In this document: positions 48,732 through 56,952 of the stretch, piece by piece | Position numbering within the stretch: the first letter of the stretch is position 1 | Layout of the letters: each line of letters begins with the position of its first letter | Origin: Listeria farberi | GTDB lineage: Bacteria > Bacillota > Bacilli > Lactobacillales > Listeriaceae | Assembly (NCBI RefSeq): GCF_014229245.1 | Contig: NZ_JAARZJ010000010.1 | Span: 1 to 64,000 of the forward strand | Length of the DNA stretch: 64,000 nucleotides | Direction of reading: 5' to 3' | The notes under the pieces: model-generated | The model's database searches: none | What the model was told of the DNA's origin: nothing | What the model saw: the letters and a program-made list of their open reading frames with translations, nothing else | Program-made: the position numbers and the translations under genes

Positions 48732-49565
48732 ATGCTGAAAATAAATACGACCACATTTAATCCGCAAATTTTGTATATTGCTAATTGTTATACCAATGAA
48801 GTTCGAGTGGGTGAAAATCATCATCATGATTTTTTAGAAATCTCGATTATTTATGAAGGAGAAGTTATTTATGATATTGAAGGGGAGCGAGTCACGTTAG
48901 AAAAAGGTGATATGCTGATTTTTAACCCAGGTGTAAACCACTACGATATAACCGAACCAGGTATGACAAATGCCCAGCTTCACATTGGTTTTCGAAACTT
49001 TGCACTAGAAGGATATTCTCGAAACACTTTCCCGTTTAAAAAAGCCTTTTTACGAAAAAAAGAAAATGAATCTGCCATTTTATCTATTTCTAAGCAAATT
49101 ATAGAAGAAAAAGACGCTGAAAAACCCGGATATGACTTGATTTTGAAGGCTTTTGTTATGCAATTAATTATTCATGTATTGCGCGAAGCTACGCCAGAGC
49201 AACTTGAAAATAATGGCATTAAATTATCCACAGATGAGCAGCAAAAACAAATTCTTGTTAATGAAATTATTCATTACATGGAAAAACATCACACAGAAGA
49301 TGTCTCGCTTTCGACGCTCTCGCAAACGATGTACATTAGCCCAGCCTATATTTCCAAAGTTTTTAAAGAAGAAACCGGCGAGTCGCCAATTAATTACCTA
49401 ATCAAAATTCGCCTTACGCGTGCTGAAGAGTTGCTGAAAAATAAAGACATTACAGTGAAGCAAGCCGCTAATATGGTCGGCTATAATGATGCCTATTATT
49501 TTAGTAAACTTTTCAAAAAATATTATGGGTTCCCGCCATCGGAAAATTGGCGCCAATCGAGTTAA
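48732..49565 (+). CDS. AraC-family regulator
   Basis: A 277-residue protein with an N-terminal cupin (about 1-120; ENHHHDFLEISIIYEGEVIYDIEGE) that binds a small molecule and a C-terminal double HTH (about 180-275; LSTLSQTMYISPAYISKVFKEETGESPINYL and AANMVGYNDAYYFSKLFKKYYGFPP). ATG 48732 follows TAGGAGGTG. It is divergent from the ABC exporter with 140 bases between, so it probably activates the exporter in response to its substrate. Confidence 0.9.
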   Translation: MLKINTTTFNPQILYIANCYTNEVRVGENHHHDFLEISIIYEGEVIYDIEGERVTLEKGDMLIFNPGVNHYDITEPGMTNAQLHIGFRNFALEGYSRNTFPFKKAFLRKKENESAILSISKQIIEEKDAEKPGYDLILKAFVMQLIIHVLREATPEQLENNGIKLSTDEQQKQILVNEIIHYMEKHHTEDVSLSTLSQTMYISPAYISKVFKEETGESPINYLIKIRLTRAEELLKNKDITVKQAANMVGYNDAYYFSKLFKKYYGFPPSENWRQSS

Positions 49566-49598
49566 TTTTAAAAATACTGAATGATAGAAGAAAAATTA

Positions 49599-49630
49599 GC
49601 AGGTATTTTCGAAATGCCTGTTTTTTTTGG
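49599..49630 (+). terminator. Stem-loop terminator
   Basis: AGCAGGTATTT pairs with AAATGCCTGTT around a short loop and is followed by a run of T. Confidence 0.75.
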
Positions 49631-49700
49631 ATTAAATTTTGCGATTAGTACTAAAAATGTATTAGAATAGAAAAGAGAAAAGGGAAGGTGATAGGACGCA

Positions 49701-50399
49701 ATGAAATTTCAACTTTTTATTCAACCAAAGCTAGATATTCTTCAAGGTAATATTGTAGAATACGAAATACTTTTACGCGACGATAGTGAAGTTCCTAGAT
49801 TTCCTTTGTCAGAGTTAGAAGGTGTACTTGCGGACGAAGAATTATACCTTACCTTTTGTGAATGGTTTTGTGCCGCTTTTTTGGAAGTCCTAAAAAAATA
49901 TCCAAGTGATCGGTTTGCAATAAATATAGCACCACAACAACTTTTTTATATGGAAACACTACATTTATTAGATAAACTAAAAAGTGAGAGTCATCGCATT
50001 ACTATAGAAATGACAGAAGATATTTTTGATGTGCCTGCTCATAAGAGACATTTAAATGCTAATGATAAGGATGCTTTTATTTTAAATAAAATTAAAATAA
50101 TTCATGGATTAGGGTTTCATGTTGCAATAGATGATGTTAGCTGTGGACTCAACAGTTTAGAGCGCGTACTTAGTTATCTTCCTTACATAATAGAAATTAA
50201 GTTCTCTTTGATTCATTTTAAAAAAATTGATTTAGAGGATTTACTGTTATTCATTAAAGCTTGGGCAAATTTTGCGTATAAAAATAATCTCGATTTTGTG
50301 GTCGAGGGTATTGAAACAAAAGAAACCATGGCAATCTTAGAAAGCCATGGTGTCTCCATTTTTCAAGGTTACTTAGTTAATAAACCATTCCCTGTTTGA
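49701..50399 (+). CDS. pdeD: EAL-domain c-di-GMP phosphodiesterase
   Basis: A 232-residue stand-alone EAL domain without sensor or membrane part. The motif residues are visible: EYEILLR near 20-26 (EIL for EAL), NIAPQQL, IEMTED, AIDDVSCG (the two metal-binding Asp), and VEGIET near 205, ending GYLVNKPFP. It cleaves c-di-GMP to pGpG; Listeria uses it to control exopolysaccharide and motility. The symbol rests on location between the AraC gene and the monocin locus and on its similarity to the known Listeria enzyme. Its 3' end overlaps the convergent regulator by 31 bases. Confidence 0.85.
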   Translation: MKFQLFIQPKLDILQGNIVEYEILLRDDSEVPRFPLSELEGVLADEELYLTFCEWFCAAFLEVLKKYPSDRFAINIAPQQLFYMETLHLLDKLKSESHRITIEMTEDIFDVPAHKRHLNANDKDAFILNKIKIIHGLGFHVAIDDVSCGLNSLERVLSYLPYIIEIKFSLIHFKKIDLEDLLLFIKAWANFAYKNNLDFVVEGIETKETMAILESHGVSIFQGYLVNKPFPV

Positions 50400-51067
50400 A
50401 AAATATCTATTTGATCAAGAAGTTTTTCATGTGAGTGAATAGTAACCGGTTTTTTAGATATTAATAGTCCGTTTTTACGTAACGCTTCTAATGCTTCAGT
50501 AATTCTAGCTCGACTAGAACGGCAATAATCAGCTAAAAATGTTTGCGTGATATATGAAGGTAAAGTAATCGTTCCTTCTGTTTGATGAAGATTCAGTAGT
50601 TCAATAATTTCCACAAAAATACGAGTCACTTTGATTATTGGTGGTTGGTTAATATTTTTATAATTTTTTGCAGTGAATAAATATCTAACAATTACATCAT
50701 CAAGAACAAGATGGAAGAATTGTGGGTTTGCATATAAGTAATTAAGAAAAAATTCTCGATCAATGAATAGTGTGTTTCCATCTTCTACTGCACGTACACG
50801 ATATTCAATAGGTTCTGGAGCCTTTTTCGTTTCGAGTAAACTTTCCATTCCAAAGATTCCTTTTTCAGAAATAAGTGCATTTACCATCCAGCGTCCTTCT
50901 TTGGTGGGGCCCTCTAAAACAGCAGTGCCTTCCAAAATAAGACCGATTTGAGGCGGCTTTTTTTGGCTATCTTTAAATAAATGAATAATATCTCCTTTTT
51001 TGAAAGAAACCTTACTAGAAAAATCGCTTGAAAAAATATCAGAAAAATCAGTAGTGTGGAACATCAT
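50369..51067 (-). CDS. Crp/Fnr-family transcription regulator
   Basis: A 232-residue protein with an N-terminal cyclic-nucleotide-binding-like domain (KKGDIIHLFKDSQK, then GLILEGTAVLEG) and a C-terminal HTH (LPSYITQTFLADYCRSSRARITEALEALRKNG, about 165-196). Unlike the pair around the ATPase locus it has a longer N-terminal barrel. Listeria have many such regulators; its targets are unknown. The last 31 bases overlap the end of the EAL gene, which could couple the two by antisense transcription. Confidence 0.85.
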   Translation of the reverse strand: MMFHTTDFSDIFSSDFSSKVSFKKGDIIHLFKDSQKKPPQIGLILEGTAVLEGPTKEGRWMVNALISEKGIFGMESLLETKKAPEPIEYRVRAVEDGNTLFIDREFFLNYLYANPQFFHLVLDDVIVRYLFTAKNYKNINQPPIIKVTRIFVEIIELLNLHQTEGTITLPSYITQTFLADYCRSSRARITEALEALRKNGLLISKKPVTIHSHEKLLDQIDIFQTGNGLLTK

Positions 51068-51212
51068 TAAAACTCCTATACAAATGAAATTTTTATCTCC
51101 TACGTAACAACTGTACTTCTATTTTTGTAAAAAAGATACTGAATCAAAAATATCGTCACAATTTAGACAAAAAAACGACACTCAATCGTTATATTTTTGT
51201 GGAATTGTATTT

Positions 51213-51243
51213 AAAAAAGACTCTAGCAGAAGAGTCTTTTTTT
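51213..51243. terminator. Terminator of the monocin repressor operon
   Basis: AAAAAAGACTCT pairs with AGAGTCTTTTTT around AGCAGA. It lies at the end of the minus-strand metalloprotease gene and could work in both directions. Confidence 0.85.
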
Positions 51244-51703
51244 AAAATTTTTTATAAACATCAATAGAGTTGCCAAAATTGATTAGATATTCTCCGCAAT
51301 CATACATCGGCCCGTATTTTTCCGCATAATGAGAAACAGTGTGTCGTAAAAATTCCTCGGTTACTTCTAAAAATTCAGCAACCTCAAAATACTCTCTTAA
51401 ACCAAGATAAAAACAAGTGATAATATCTTCAAGAGGAATTAATTCTTCATAACCTTTCCGACGAGCAAACAGTTCTTGTTTTTTATCTGAAAGGCTTTCT
51501 TGTTTTGTAATATTTCCTACTGTGTACTTATAATGCATTAATTCTTCCACTAAAATGCAACCTTTTTCAATGGAGGATTTGTCTTTGCTTATAAAAATCA
51601 TCCCATTCAAATATAAGCCTGGTAATTTGTAAGGCATTTTTTCTTCTCTTATGGTTACCTCATCTTGGTATTTGTTTACCAATTTTTCGTACAATAAAAT
51701 CAC
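51242..51703 (-). CDS. ImmA/IrrE-family metalloprotease of the monocin locus
   Basis: A 153-residue protein. ILVEELMHYKYT near 69-80 is the zinc-protease motif with Glu in place of the first His, a form common in phage ImmA proteins. Such proteins free the promoter by cutting or removing the repressor after DNA damage. In L. monocytogenes the protein at this place (MpaR) is known to control the monocin and a co-resident prophage. Overlaps the repressor gene by four bases. Confidence 0.85.
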   Translation of the reverse strand: MILLYEKLVNKYQDEVTIREEKMPYKLPGLYLNGMIFISKDKSSIEKGCILVEELMHYKYTVGNITKQESLSDKKQELFARRKGYEELIPLEDIITCFYLGLREYFEVAEFLEVTEEFLRHTVSHYAEKYGPMYDCGEYLINFGNSIDVYKKF

Positions 51704-52035
51704 ATCCCGCGATGGAGTTTTTTCTTCATCTCTATATAAGCTAAAATATCTCGCATTTCTTCCTCTGTAACATCGTCATCAATATGGGCCGCAATCGTCA
51801 TCGAGCGCTCGTCAACAGGTGGTAAATTTCTTTCAGGAAAAAAGTCATCTAATCGTTTATTGAAGATTTTTGCAAGTTCAAATAAAACATCTTGATTGGC
51901 TTTACGATCGCCATTTTCATAACGACTAATAGTTTGGCGCGTCGTATGAAGCTTTTCTGCTAATGCTTCTTGATTTAGGCCTCGCTCCTCACGATATTGT
52001 TTTATTTTATTTCCTACAAATTTATTTAACTCCAT
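51700..52035 (-). CDS. XRE-family repressor of the monocin locus
   Basis: A 111-residue protein. The N-terminal HTH (IKQYREERGLNQEALAEKLHTTRQTISRYENGDR, about 11-44) is classic Cro/CI type; the C-terminal part is acidic (DDDVTEEEMRDIL). Divergent from lmaD with three operator-like repeats between the two. It should keep the monocin genes silent until the metalloprotease relieves repression. Confidence 0.9.
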   Translation of the reverse strand: MELNKFVGNKIKQYREERGLNQEALAEKLHTTRQTISRYENGDRKANQDVLFELAKIFNKRLDDFFPERNLPPVDERSMTIAAHIDDDVTEEEMRDILAYIEMKKKLHRGM

Positions 52036-52080
52036 AATAATTGTCCTCCACAGGTTTATGGCTTCAGTATAGCATTTTTA

Positions 52081-52211
52081 GCACCAAAATGGAACTTTTT
52101 CGAACATATTTGTCGGATAAAGTTTACCTGTAACCAAATTGGTGCTATAATATGTGTAGAGCTAGAAAATAAATGCGGCTGATTTTGTACCGATGGCACC
52201 GAATTGGTGAC
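52081..52211. promoter_or_regulatory. Monocin promoter with three operator-like repeats
   Basis: A motif close to the palindrome GCACCAAATTGGTGC occurs three times: 52081-52092 (GCACCAAAATGG), 52133-52145 (ACCAAATTGGTGC) and 52195-52211 (GGCACCGAATTGGTGAC). The middle copy fills the spacer of a good promoter, TTTACC (52123) with 17 bases to TATAAT (52146), directed to lmaD. Three operators 50-60 bases apart, between a repressor and its target operon, repeat the lambdoid design. Confidence 0.8.
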
Positions 52212-52251
52212 AAAGCTACTATATTAATTTATGAGATGGAAGTGGAAATGG

Positions 52252-52680
52252 ATGGATAGAAAACTTTTAAAAGAAAAGCAAATCCAACTGATTTTTCAAC
52301 TGGAACAAGAAGAAAATCGATTTATTCGAAAGCGTTTGATAGAAGAGTTGGAGTTTTTTGAAGCACTAGGGGATAGAGAAAAAGGGCTTTTAACGGCGGA
52401 ACAAAAACTACTTATTTTAACACCTAGTGAGTATCGAGAATACAAAAGGACCAAAACAGATTTACAAATTAGTAAGTTAATCGGGATATCGAGATCGTCA
52501 CTTGCAGAATGGAAGCGAAAAAAAGGTTTAAATAGAAAAAAGTCGCAATCGGTTCAGCAAGAAATGATTGATGTATTAGCTTTTCATCTAGGCAAATCAA
52601 AAGATGAAATAGGCGCTTTGCCTGATGCTGTTATTGAATGTCAGTACGAAGCTTTTGTAATTAATGAAGCCCATAATTAA
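52252..52680 (+). CDS. lmaD: LmaD, phage-type regulatory protein
   Basis: A 142-residue basic, helical protein. The middle includes DLQISKLIGISRSSLAEWKRKKGL, a helix-turn-helix of the kind found in small phage regulators. First gene of the monocin operon, 11 bases before lmaC. I prefer ATG 52252, preceded by GGAAGTGGAA, but ATG 52231 is also possible. Known as LmaD in L. monocytogenes; probably an early regulator. Confidence 0.8.
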   Translation: MDRKLLKEKQIQLIFQLEQEENRFIRKRLIEELEFFEALGDREKGLLTAEQKLLILTPSEYREYKRTKTDLQISKLIGISRSSLAEWKRKKGLNRKKSQSVQQEMIDVLAFHLGKSKDEIGALPDAVIECQYEAFVINEAHN

Positions 52681-52691
52681 GGAGTGATAAA

Positions 52692-53108
52692 ATGCAAGTT
52701 TTAGTTTTACCAGAAAATAAGGATATTAATTATATAAAAACTGTCCATGAAGTAAAACGATTTTTTGTAGATTTTGAGCGGTTTCGGATGATTACCGGGT
52801 TATCAAAAAAGCCACACGTGCTTAGAGATGGTTTTTTGGAAGAGCCGCAGTTTGAGCGAGTAGGTTTTTCTGCTAGATATAATAAAGAAATCATCTTCGA
52901 AGCACGATGGTTGGTGGAGAAATATACAGAAATGTTAAACCAGATGGATGAGCTATATCGCACTATTTTGATGGAGTGTTATGTGGAACGAAAACAGGAT
53001 GTGGCGATAATGATGGATTTACCATATGAAATTGCCCAGTTTAAACGGATAAAAAAACGAGCAGTAATAGAACTTGCGACGATAATGGGAATTTTAGTAA
53101 GGAAATGA
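52692..53108 (+). CDS. lmaC: LmaC, ArpU-like late-gene activator
   Basis: A 138-residue protein. The C-terminal half (MDELYRTILMECYVERKQDVAIMMDL, then AQFKRIKKRAVIELATIMG) follows the sigma-factor-like HTH pattern of ArpU regulators, which switch on late genes in Gram-positive phages. A 275-base gap with a strong hairpin follows before lmaB, where a late promoter is expected. Ribosome site AAGGAGTG. Confidence 0.8.
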   Translation: MQVLVLPENKDINYIKTVHEVKRFFVDFERFRMITGLSKKPHVLRDGFLEEPQFERVGFSARYNKEIIFEARWLVEKYTEMLNQMDELYRTILMECYVERKQDVAIMMDLPYEIAQFKRIKKRAVIELATIMGILVRK

Positions 53109-53304
53109 TGATACTTTCGTGATATTTTGAAACGTCTTTTTCCCGTTAATATAAAAGTAAGCAAATTGTCCAGTAAGCGGATGACAATAAAAGCTGCATC
53201 AGAATGAAGGTGCACCGATTTTCTGATAATAAATGATGTTTTACAAGAAATTTGTTTTTATGATTGGATTTTTCATCCGTTGAGATAAACAAATATTCTA
53301 TTTT
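53109..53304. other. Putative late promoter region of the monocin
   Basis: About 200 bases between the regulator and structural genes. Weak -10-like sequences (TAATAT at about 53147) are visible, but no clear promoter. By analogy with ArpU-controlled phages, the activator site should be here. Confidence 0.4.
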
Positions 53305-53364
53305 GGAAAGTAAAGTTCGGAGGAATAAATTATCAAATGTGGTCTCGACCGAACTTTACTTTTC
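53305..53364 (+). promoter_or_regulatory. Large hairpin before lmaB
   Basis: GGAAAGTAAAGTTCGG pairs with CCGAACTTTACTTTTC around a 28-base loop, followed by TTTTTAAA and then the lmaB ribosome site. The loop contains GGAGG and an ATG (53337) that opens a 17-codon frame ending over the lmaB start. It could be a terminator or attenuator, or a processing site protecting the late mRNA. Confidence 0.65.
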
Positions 53365-53383
53365 TTTTTAAAGGAGTGAACGC

Positions 53384-53776
53384 TTGGTGAAGAGTTTGAG
53401 CTTCATGAGAGTTTTGGAAGCAGTGAGAACAATGCTCCAGGAAAAAGGTGGACTAGATGTTTCTATCGTAATGCGTGACCAAGTGGAATTGCCTACAACT
53501 ATGATGGAGATGATTGATCAAGAGGAAGAAGAAAGCCAAACTGCCTGGAAAGAAAAATACCGTTTTGCAATCCATCATTATACAAACGAGCAGGACTTAG
53601 CAGGAGTCGAAAAAATTGATACGCTTATCCAAACAGGCTTCACTTTGCCTGAAGGATACAAATTAATTGCAGTTCGTCATTTCGGAAAACAAAATTTAGT
53701 CAAAGAAAATACGTTAATTCACGCAAAAACCAGTTTTGAAGTAAGTATTTGTCGTGAATTAAAAGTAAAAATTTAG
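53384..53776 (+). CDS. lmaB: LmaB, monocin structural protein
   Basis: A 130-residue soluble protein, first of the structural genes. Its place directly before the tail-tube protein suggests a tail-completion or terminator protein. Start TTG 53384 or GTG 53387, with AAGGAGTG before. No motif specific enough to prove the role. Known as LmaB in L. monocytogenes. Confidence 0.78.
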   Translation: MVKSLSFMRVLEAVRTMLQEKGGLDVSIVMRDQVELPTTMMEMIDQEEEESQTAWKEKYRFAIHHYTNEQDLAGVEKIDTLIQTGFTLPEGYKLIAVRHFGKQNLVKENTLIHAKTSFEVSICRELKVKI

Positions 53777-53788
53777 GGGGAAATATTA

Positions 53789-54301
53789 ATGGCATTTGAA
53801 GAGAATTTATATTGTGATTATACACCGGGAGCTGCTAAAGCGGTCGCGGGGAAAGATGTTATTTTAGCAGTTTTTAACGCAGCGGGGGATAAACTATTGG
53901 CGGTTGCGGGCCAACAAGGTCTAACTGTAAACCGTTCTAAAGATAGCATTGAAATTACATCTAAAGATACAGTTGGCGGATGGAAATCCAAAATTGGCGG
54001 TATGAAAGAATGGTCAATTGAAAATGACGGGTTATATGTTGCTGATGCAGAGTCTCACAAAGAATTAGCGAAATATTTCGAAAGTGATAGCCCGGTTTGT
54101 GTGAAAATCATTAATCAAGCATCTAAAAAAGGTCTTTTCGGTGGTTTGGCAATCGTAGCTGACTATAGTTTTGAAGCGCCTTTTGATGAAGCGATGACTT
54201 ACTCTGTAAAACTAGACGGAATGGGAGCGCTTGTTGATTTGACTATTACTGAGGGCGGCGACCAAATGCCCGGCGAAACACCTGTAGCACCAGCAGAATA
54301 A
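53789..54301 (+). CDS. lmaA: LmaA, major tail-tube protein
   Basis: A 170-residue protein with the tail-tube pattern of siphophages (VILAVFNAAGDKLLAVAGQQGLTVNRSKDSIEITSKD, then GGWKSKIGGMKEWSIENDGLYVADAESHKEL). It polymerises into the tube of the phage-tail-like monocin. Known also as an immunogenic antigen (LmaA) in L. monocytogenes. Ribosome site GGGGAAA; a hairpin follows that may limit transcription of the genes behind it. Confidence 0.88.
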   Translation: MAFEENLYCDYTPGAAKAVAGKDVILAVFNAAGDKLLAVAGQQGLTVNRSKDSIEITSKDTVGGWKSKIGGMKEWSIENDGLYVADAESHKELAKYFESDSPVCVKIINQASKKGLFGGLAIVADYSFEAPFDEAMTYSVKLDGMGALVDLTITEGGDQMPGETPVAPAE

Positions 54302-54305
54302 AATA

Positions 54306-54334
54306 GAAAGCCACTGAAATAAGTGGCTTTCCCT
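54306..54334 (+). terminator. Hairpin after lmaA, probable attenuator
   Basis: GAAAGCCACT pairs with AGTGGCTTTC around GAAATA. Only a short T-poor stretch (CCCTT) follows, so termination should be partial. Such a partial stop would give many tube subunits and fewer of the other tail parts. Confidence 0.65.
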
Positions 54335-54348
54335 TAGGAGGAAAATAA

Positions 54349-54651
54349 ATGTTTGAAGTGAATGATACAACTTATATTTTACGATTTAATAAACAAAAAG
54401 TTAAAACGGTGGAATTAACATCAGGGATTAGTTTAGTTGCAGCTTTGACTGCGAATAAAGGGATTTTGAGCTATCAAGTGATCGAAACGCTATTTGTTTC
54501 AGGACTTGTGGAAGAAAAAGGCTTAGTACCTGTAAAACAAAAAGAAGCTTTGGAGATTTTCGACAAATTAGTAGAAGAACAAGGCTTAATTTCGCTTAAT
54601 GTAGCTGTTATTGAGAAATTGCAAGAGGATATGGGTTTTTTGTTCCGTTAA
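54349..54651 (+). CDS. Tail assembly chaperone (gpG-like)
   Basis: A 100-residue protein in the place of lambda gpG, between tube and tape measure. It ends MGFLFR. A -1 frameshift site T-TTT-TTG is four codons before the stop; shifting there continues without a stop into the next frame. It should coat the tape measure protein during tail assembly. Ribosome site TTAGGAGG. Confidence 0.8.
   Translation: MFEVNDTTYILRFNKQKVKTVELTSGISLVAALTANKGILSYQVIETLFVSGLVEEKGLVPVKQKEALEIFDKLVEEQGLISLNVAVIEKLQEDMGFLFR
54636..54642 (+). promoter_or_regulatory. Programmed -1 frameshift site
   Basis: T TTT TTG, a standard X-XXY-YYZ slippery heptamer in frame with the gpG-like gene. After the shift the reading continues VPLKQIEFEYFGAEDEEVDSEMN, which has no stop and enters the next open frame. 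The second frame has no ribosome site of its own, so frameshifting is the best explanation. Confidence 0.8.
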
Positions 54652-55097
54652 AACAGATTGAATTTGAGTATTTTGGTGCTGAGGACGAAGAAGTGGATAG
54701 TGAAATGAACCATGATTTTGATTTGGAAAAACAATTCGCTTTTTTTGTAGTTAATTTTCAGATGTCCAAGCATGATTTTGAAGAACTTACTGAAGTGGAG
54801 AAAAATTTCATCATGAAAGAATGGGAAAACAAGGTGATTTTTGAATCTACTATGCTTCGAAATGCAGTTTTAAATGCGGAACAAAATCTCAATCGAAAAC
54901 GAAATTCACGTTTTATCGACTTGCATAAAAAACGTCAGAAGAAAGCCGATGTTAATTATACAGTAAATGCACTTCAAGCAATTTCCGAGAATGAAGCGAA
55001 GGAAGGTAAAGCGTGGATTGACCGGATTTATGGTGCAAACGGGTTGCGAAGACCTAAAAATAAAGAAGAAAGGGGGAAAGTGAATGGCGGAGTCTAA
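54642..55097 (+). CDS. Frameshift extension of the tail chaperone (gpT-like)
   Basis: This frame is open from before the slippery site to TGA 55095 and gives, with the 98 codons before it, a 249-residue gpGT-like fusion. The extension is acidic at first, then helical and basic (LNRKRNSRFIDLHKKRQKKADVN). A GTG at 54693 could start an independent 134-residue protein, but no ribosome site precedes it. In lambda the fused form bridges tape measure and tube. Overlaps the tape-measure gene by 14 bases. Confidence 0.75.
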   Translation, partial: VPLKQIEFEYFGAEDEEVDSEMNHDFDLEKQFAFFVVNFQMSKHDFEELTEVEKNFIMKEWENKVIFESTMLRNAVLNAEQNLNRKRNSRFIDLHKKRQKKADVNYTVNALQAISENEAKEGKAWIDRIYGANGLRRPKNKEERGKVNGGV

Positions 55098-56952
55098 AAG
55101 TATTACATTTGAACTGAATGAGAGCGTCCTAACAGCGCAAGTTGGTAGATTAGATGAAATGGCAACTATGGTTGAACAACGATTTTCAGAGCTTAAAATG
55201 ACCATTGAAGATGTTGGAAATGCCGATCCTGGATCAAAAATTTCTGAGTCTTTAAGCGGTTTACAGTCGGGCCTCGGGACTATTAGTTCAGCGTTTGGAC
55301 AACTTGGTTCTAGTAGTGAAGCGATTACATCAGGATTTGGTACAGCAATTGGCTCAGTTAGTGGAATCACGGATGCGTTTAAAAATTTAGGATCAAGTGT
55401 CCAAAATGGTACATTATTTTCAAGTTTAGCGACAGGAATTGGTGGCATGAGTACTATGCTTAGTGGAGTATCTGGTGGGGTTCAAGGAATTACAAATCTA
55501 GCTAGTGGCTTTTTGGAATTGAAGACTCATTTAGGTGGGTTAATGTCTTCTATTGGTGGCGTTGGAGGGATTATGAGTAAACTGACTTCTCCAATGGGGT
55601 TAGTAATTATCGGGATTGTAGCGCTAGTTGCTGCTTTTACGTACTTGATGACGACAAATGAATCGTTCCGAAATACCGTGATGTCAGTCGTAACTCAGGT
55701 TGCGCAGTTGTTCGGTCAACTTGTAGCTAGTCTAATGCCGATTATTATGCAAATTGTCACAGCAGTCATGCAAATTGGTGGAGCATTAATGCCTATGGTT
55801 ATGCAGTTTATTAGCTTTTTTGCCCAGTTGTTAGCTCAATTAATGCCTTTTATTAATATGCTGATTTCAATGCTTATGCCAGTTATTATGCAGATTGTTC
55901 AAGTTGTTATGTCGCTTGTTTCAGCGCTGTTACCAAGCATTATGACAGTAATTCAAGGTATTATGAGCGTTATTCAATTTCTAATTCCGATAATTATGCA
56001 AATCGCGACAGTGGTTGTACAAATTGTTGTAACGATTATTTCTTATATAAGTAAAATTATGCCGATTGTAATGACGATTATTGGCGTTATTGTTTCGATT
56101 ATCACGACGATTATTAGCTATGTAGTTATTATTGCAACGACAATTGCAAGCGTTATTGGGAAAATTATTAGCTTTATTGCGAGTGTTATTACGGCGGTTA
56201 TCGGGATTGTGCAACCAATTATTGGCTTTATTACAAATATCTTTACGATTATCGTAACAATTATTGGAGCTGCTTTCCAAATGGTATTTACTGTTGCATC
56301 CAAAATTTGGAATGCCATTATGTCGACGATTTCTGGAATTATTAATGGAATTAAATCAGTCATTACAGGTATTTCTACTACAGTTTCATCAGTGTTTAAC
56401 GGAGTGAAGCGCATTATCACAGGTGTCTTTGAGGGAATTAAAAGTGCTTGGGGTGGTTTAACTGATTTTGTAGGAAATATTTTCGATGGTGTTTCAAGCG
56501 CAATTCAAACTGTAGTAGATAATGTCAAAGGTTTTGTAAATGTGGTAATTCGAGGGATTAATTCAGCGATTGGTTTAATTAATAAGATTCCAGGCGTTGA
56601 AATTGGTAAAATACCACAATTAATCTCCGGAACGACAAACTTCCAGGGTGGCTTTGCTCGAATGAATGAAGGCGGGCGTGGTGAAATGGTTGTTTTACCA
56701 TCTGGTTCTCAAGTAATTCCGCACGATGCAACGATGAAATACGCAAGAGAAAGTGCGCGTGGTAATAAATCAATGCTCTTTACAAACCAAGGCACTGATT
56801 TAGCTAGAGTAGAAAACCTTCTAGAACGCTTACTACAAAAAAATCCAGTTATTAAAATGGACGATAAAGTTGTATCTGAAGTAGTTAGTCGTAACCAGGC
56901 AAACTTGTTTGATCAATACAATTATACAATGGGAGGTGCGGCTTATTCATGA
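55084..56952 (+). CDS. Tape-measure protein
   Basis: A 622-residue protein with the common phage tape-measure design: a polar helical N-terminus (1-60), a Gly/Ser-rich stretch, and a very hydrophobic, Ile/Val/Met-rich centre (about 160-420) with repeats MPxxMQIV, then SIISGIxNGIKSVITG-like repeats and a C-terminal part with HDATMKYARESARGN. It sets tail length and may be ejected into the target membrane. Its moderate length agrees with a short monocin tail. Confidence 0.92.
   Translation: MAESKSITFELNESVLTAQVGRLDEMATMVEQRFSELKMTIEDVGNADPGSKISESLSGLQSGLGTISSAFGQLGSSSEAITSGFGTAIGSVSGITDAFKNLGSSVQNGTLFSSLATGIGGMSTMLSGVSGGVQGITNLASGFLELKTHLGGLMSSIGGVGGIMSKLTSPMGLVIIGIVALVAAFTYLMTTNESFRNTVMSVVTQVAQLFGQLVASLMPIIMQIVTAVMQIGGALMPMVMQFISFFAQLLAQLMPFINMLISMLMPVIMQIVQVVMSLVSALLPSIMTVIQGIMSVIQFLIPIIMQIATVVVQIVVTIISYISKIMPIVMTIIGVIVSIITTIISYVVIIATTIASVIGKIISFIASVITAVIGIVQPIIGFITNIFTIIVTIIGAAFQMVFTVASKIWNAIMSTISGIINGIKSVITGISTTVSSVFNGVKRIITGVFEGIKSAWGGLTDFVGNIFDGVSSAIQTVVDNVKGFVNVVIRGINSAIGLINKIPGVEIGKIPQLISGTTNFQGGFARMNEGGRGEMVVLPSGSQVIPHDATMKYARESARGNKSMLFTNQGTDLARVENLLERLLQKNPVIKMDDKVVSEVVSRNQANLFDQYNYTMGGAAYS

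Noticed and set aside
55981-56420. Asn/Arg-rich and Ile/Thr-rich minus-strand frames in the tape-measure gene
   Set aside because: Arise from the biased Ile/Val/Thr codons of the hydrophobic tape-measure centre.
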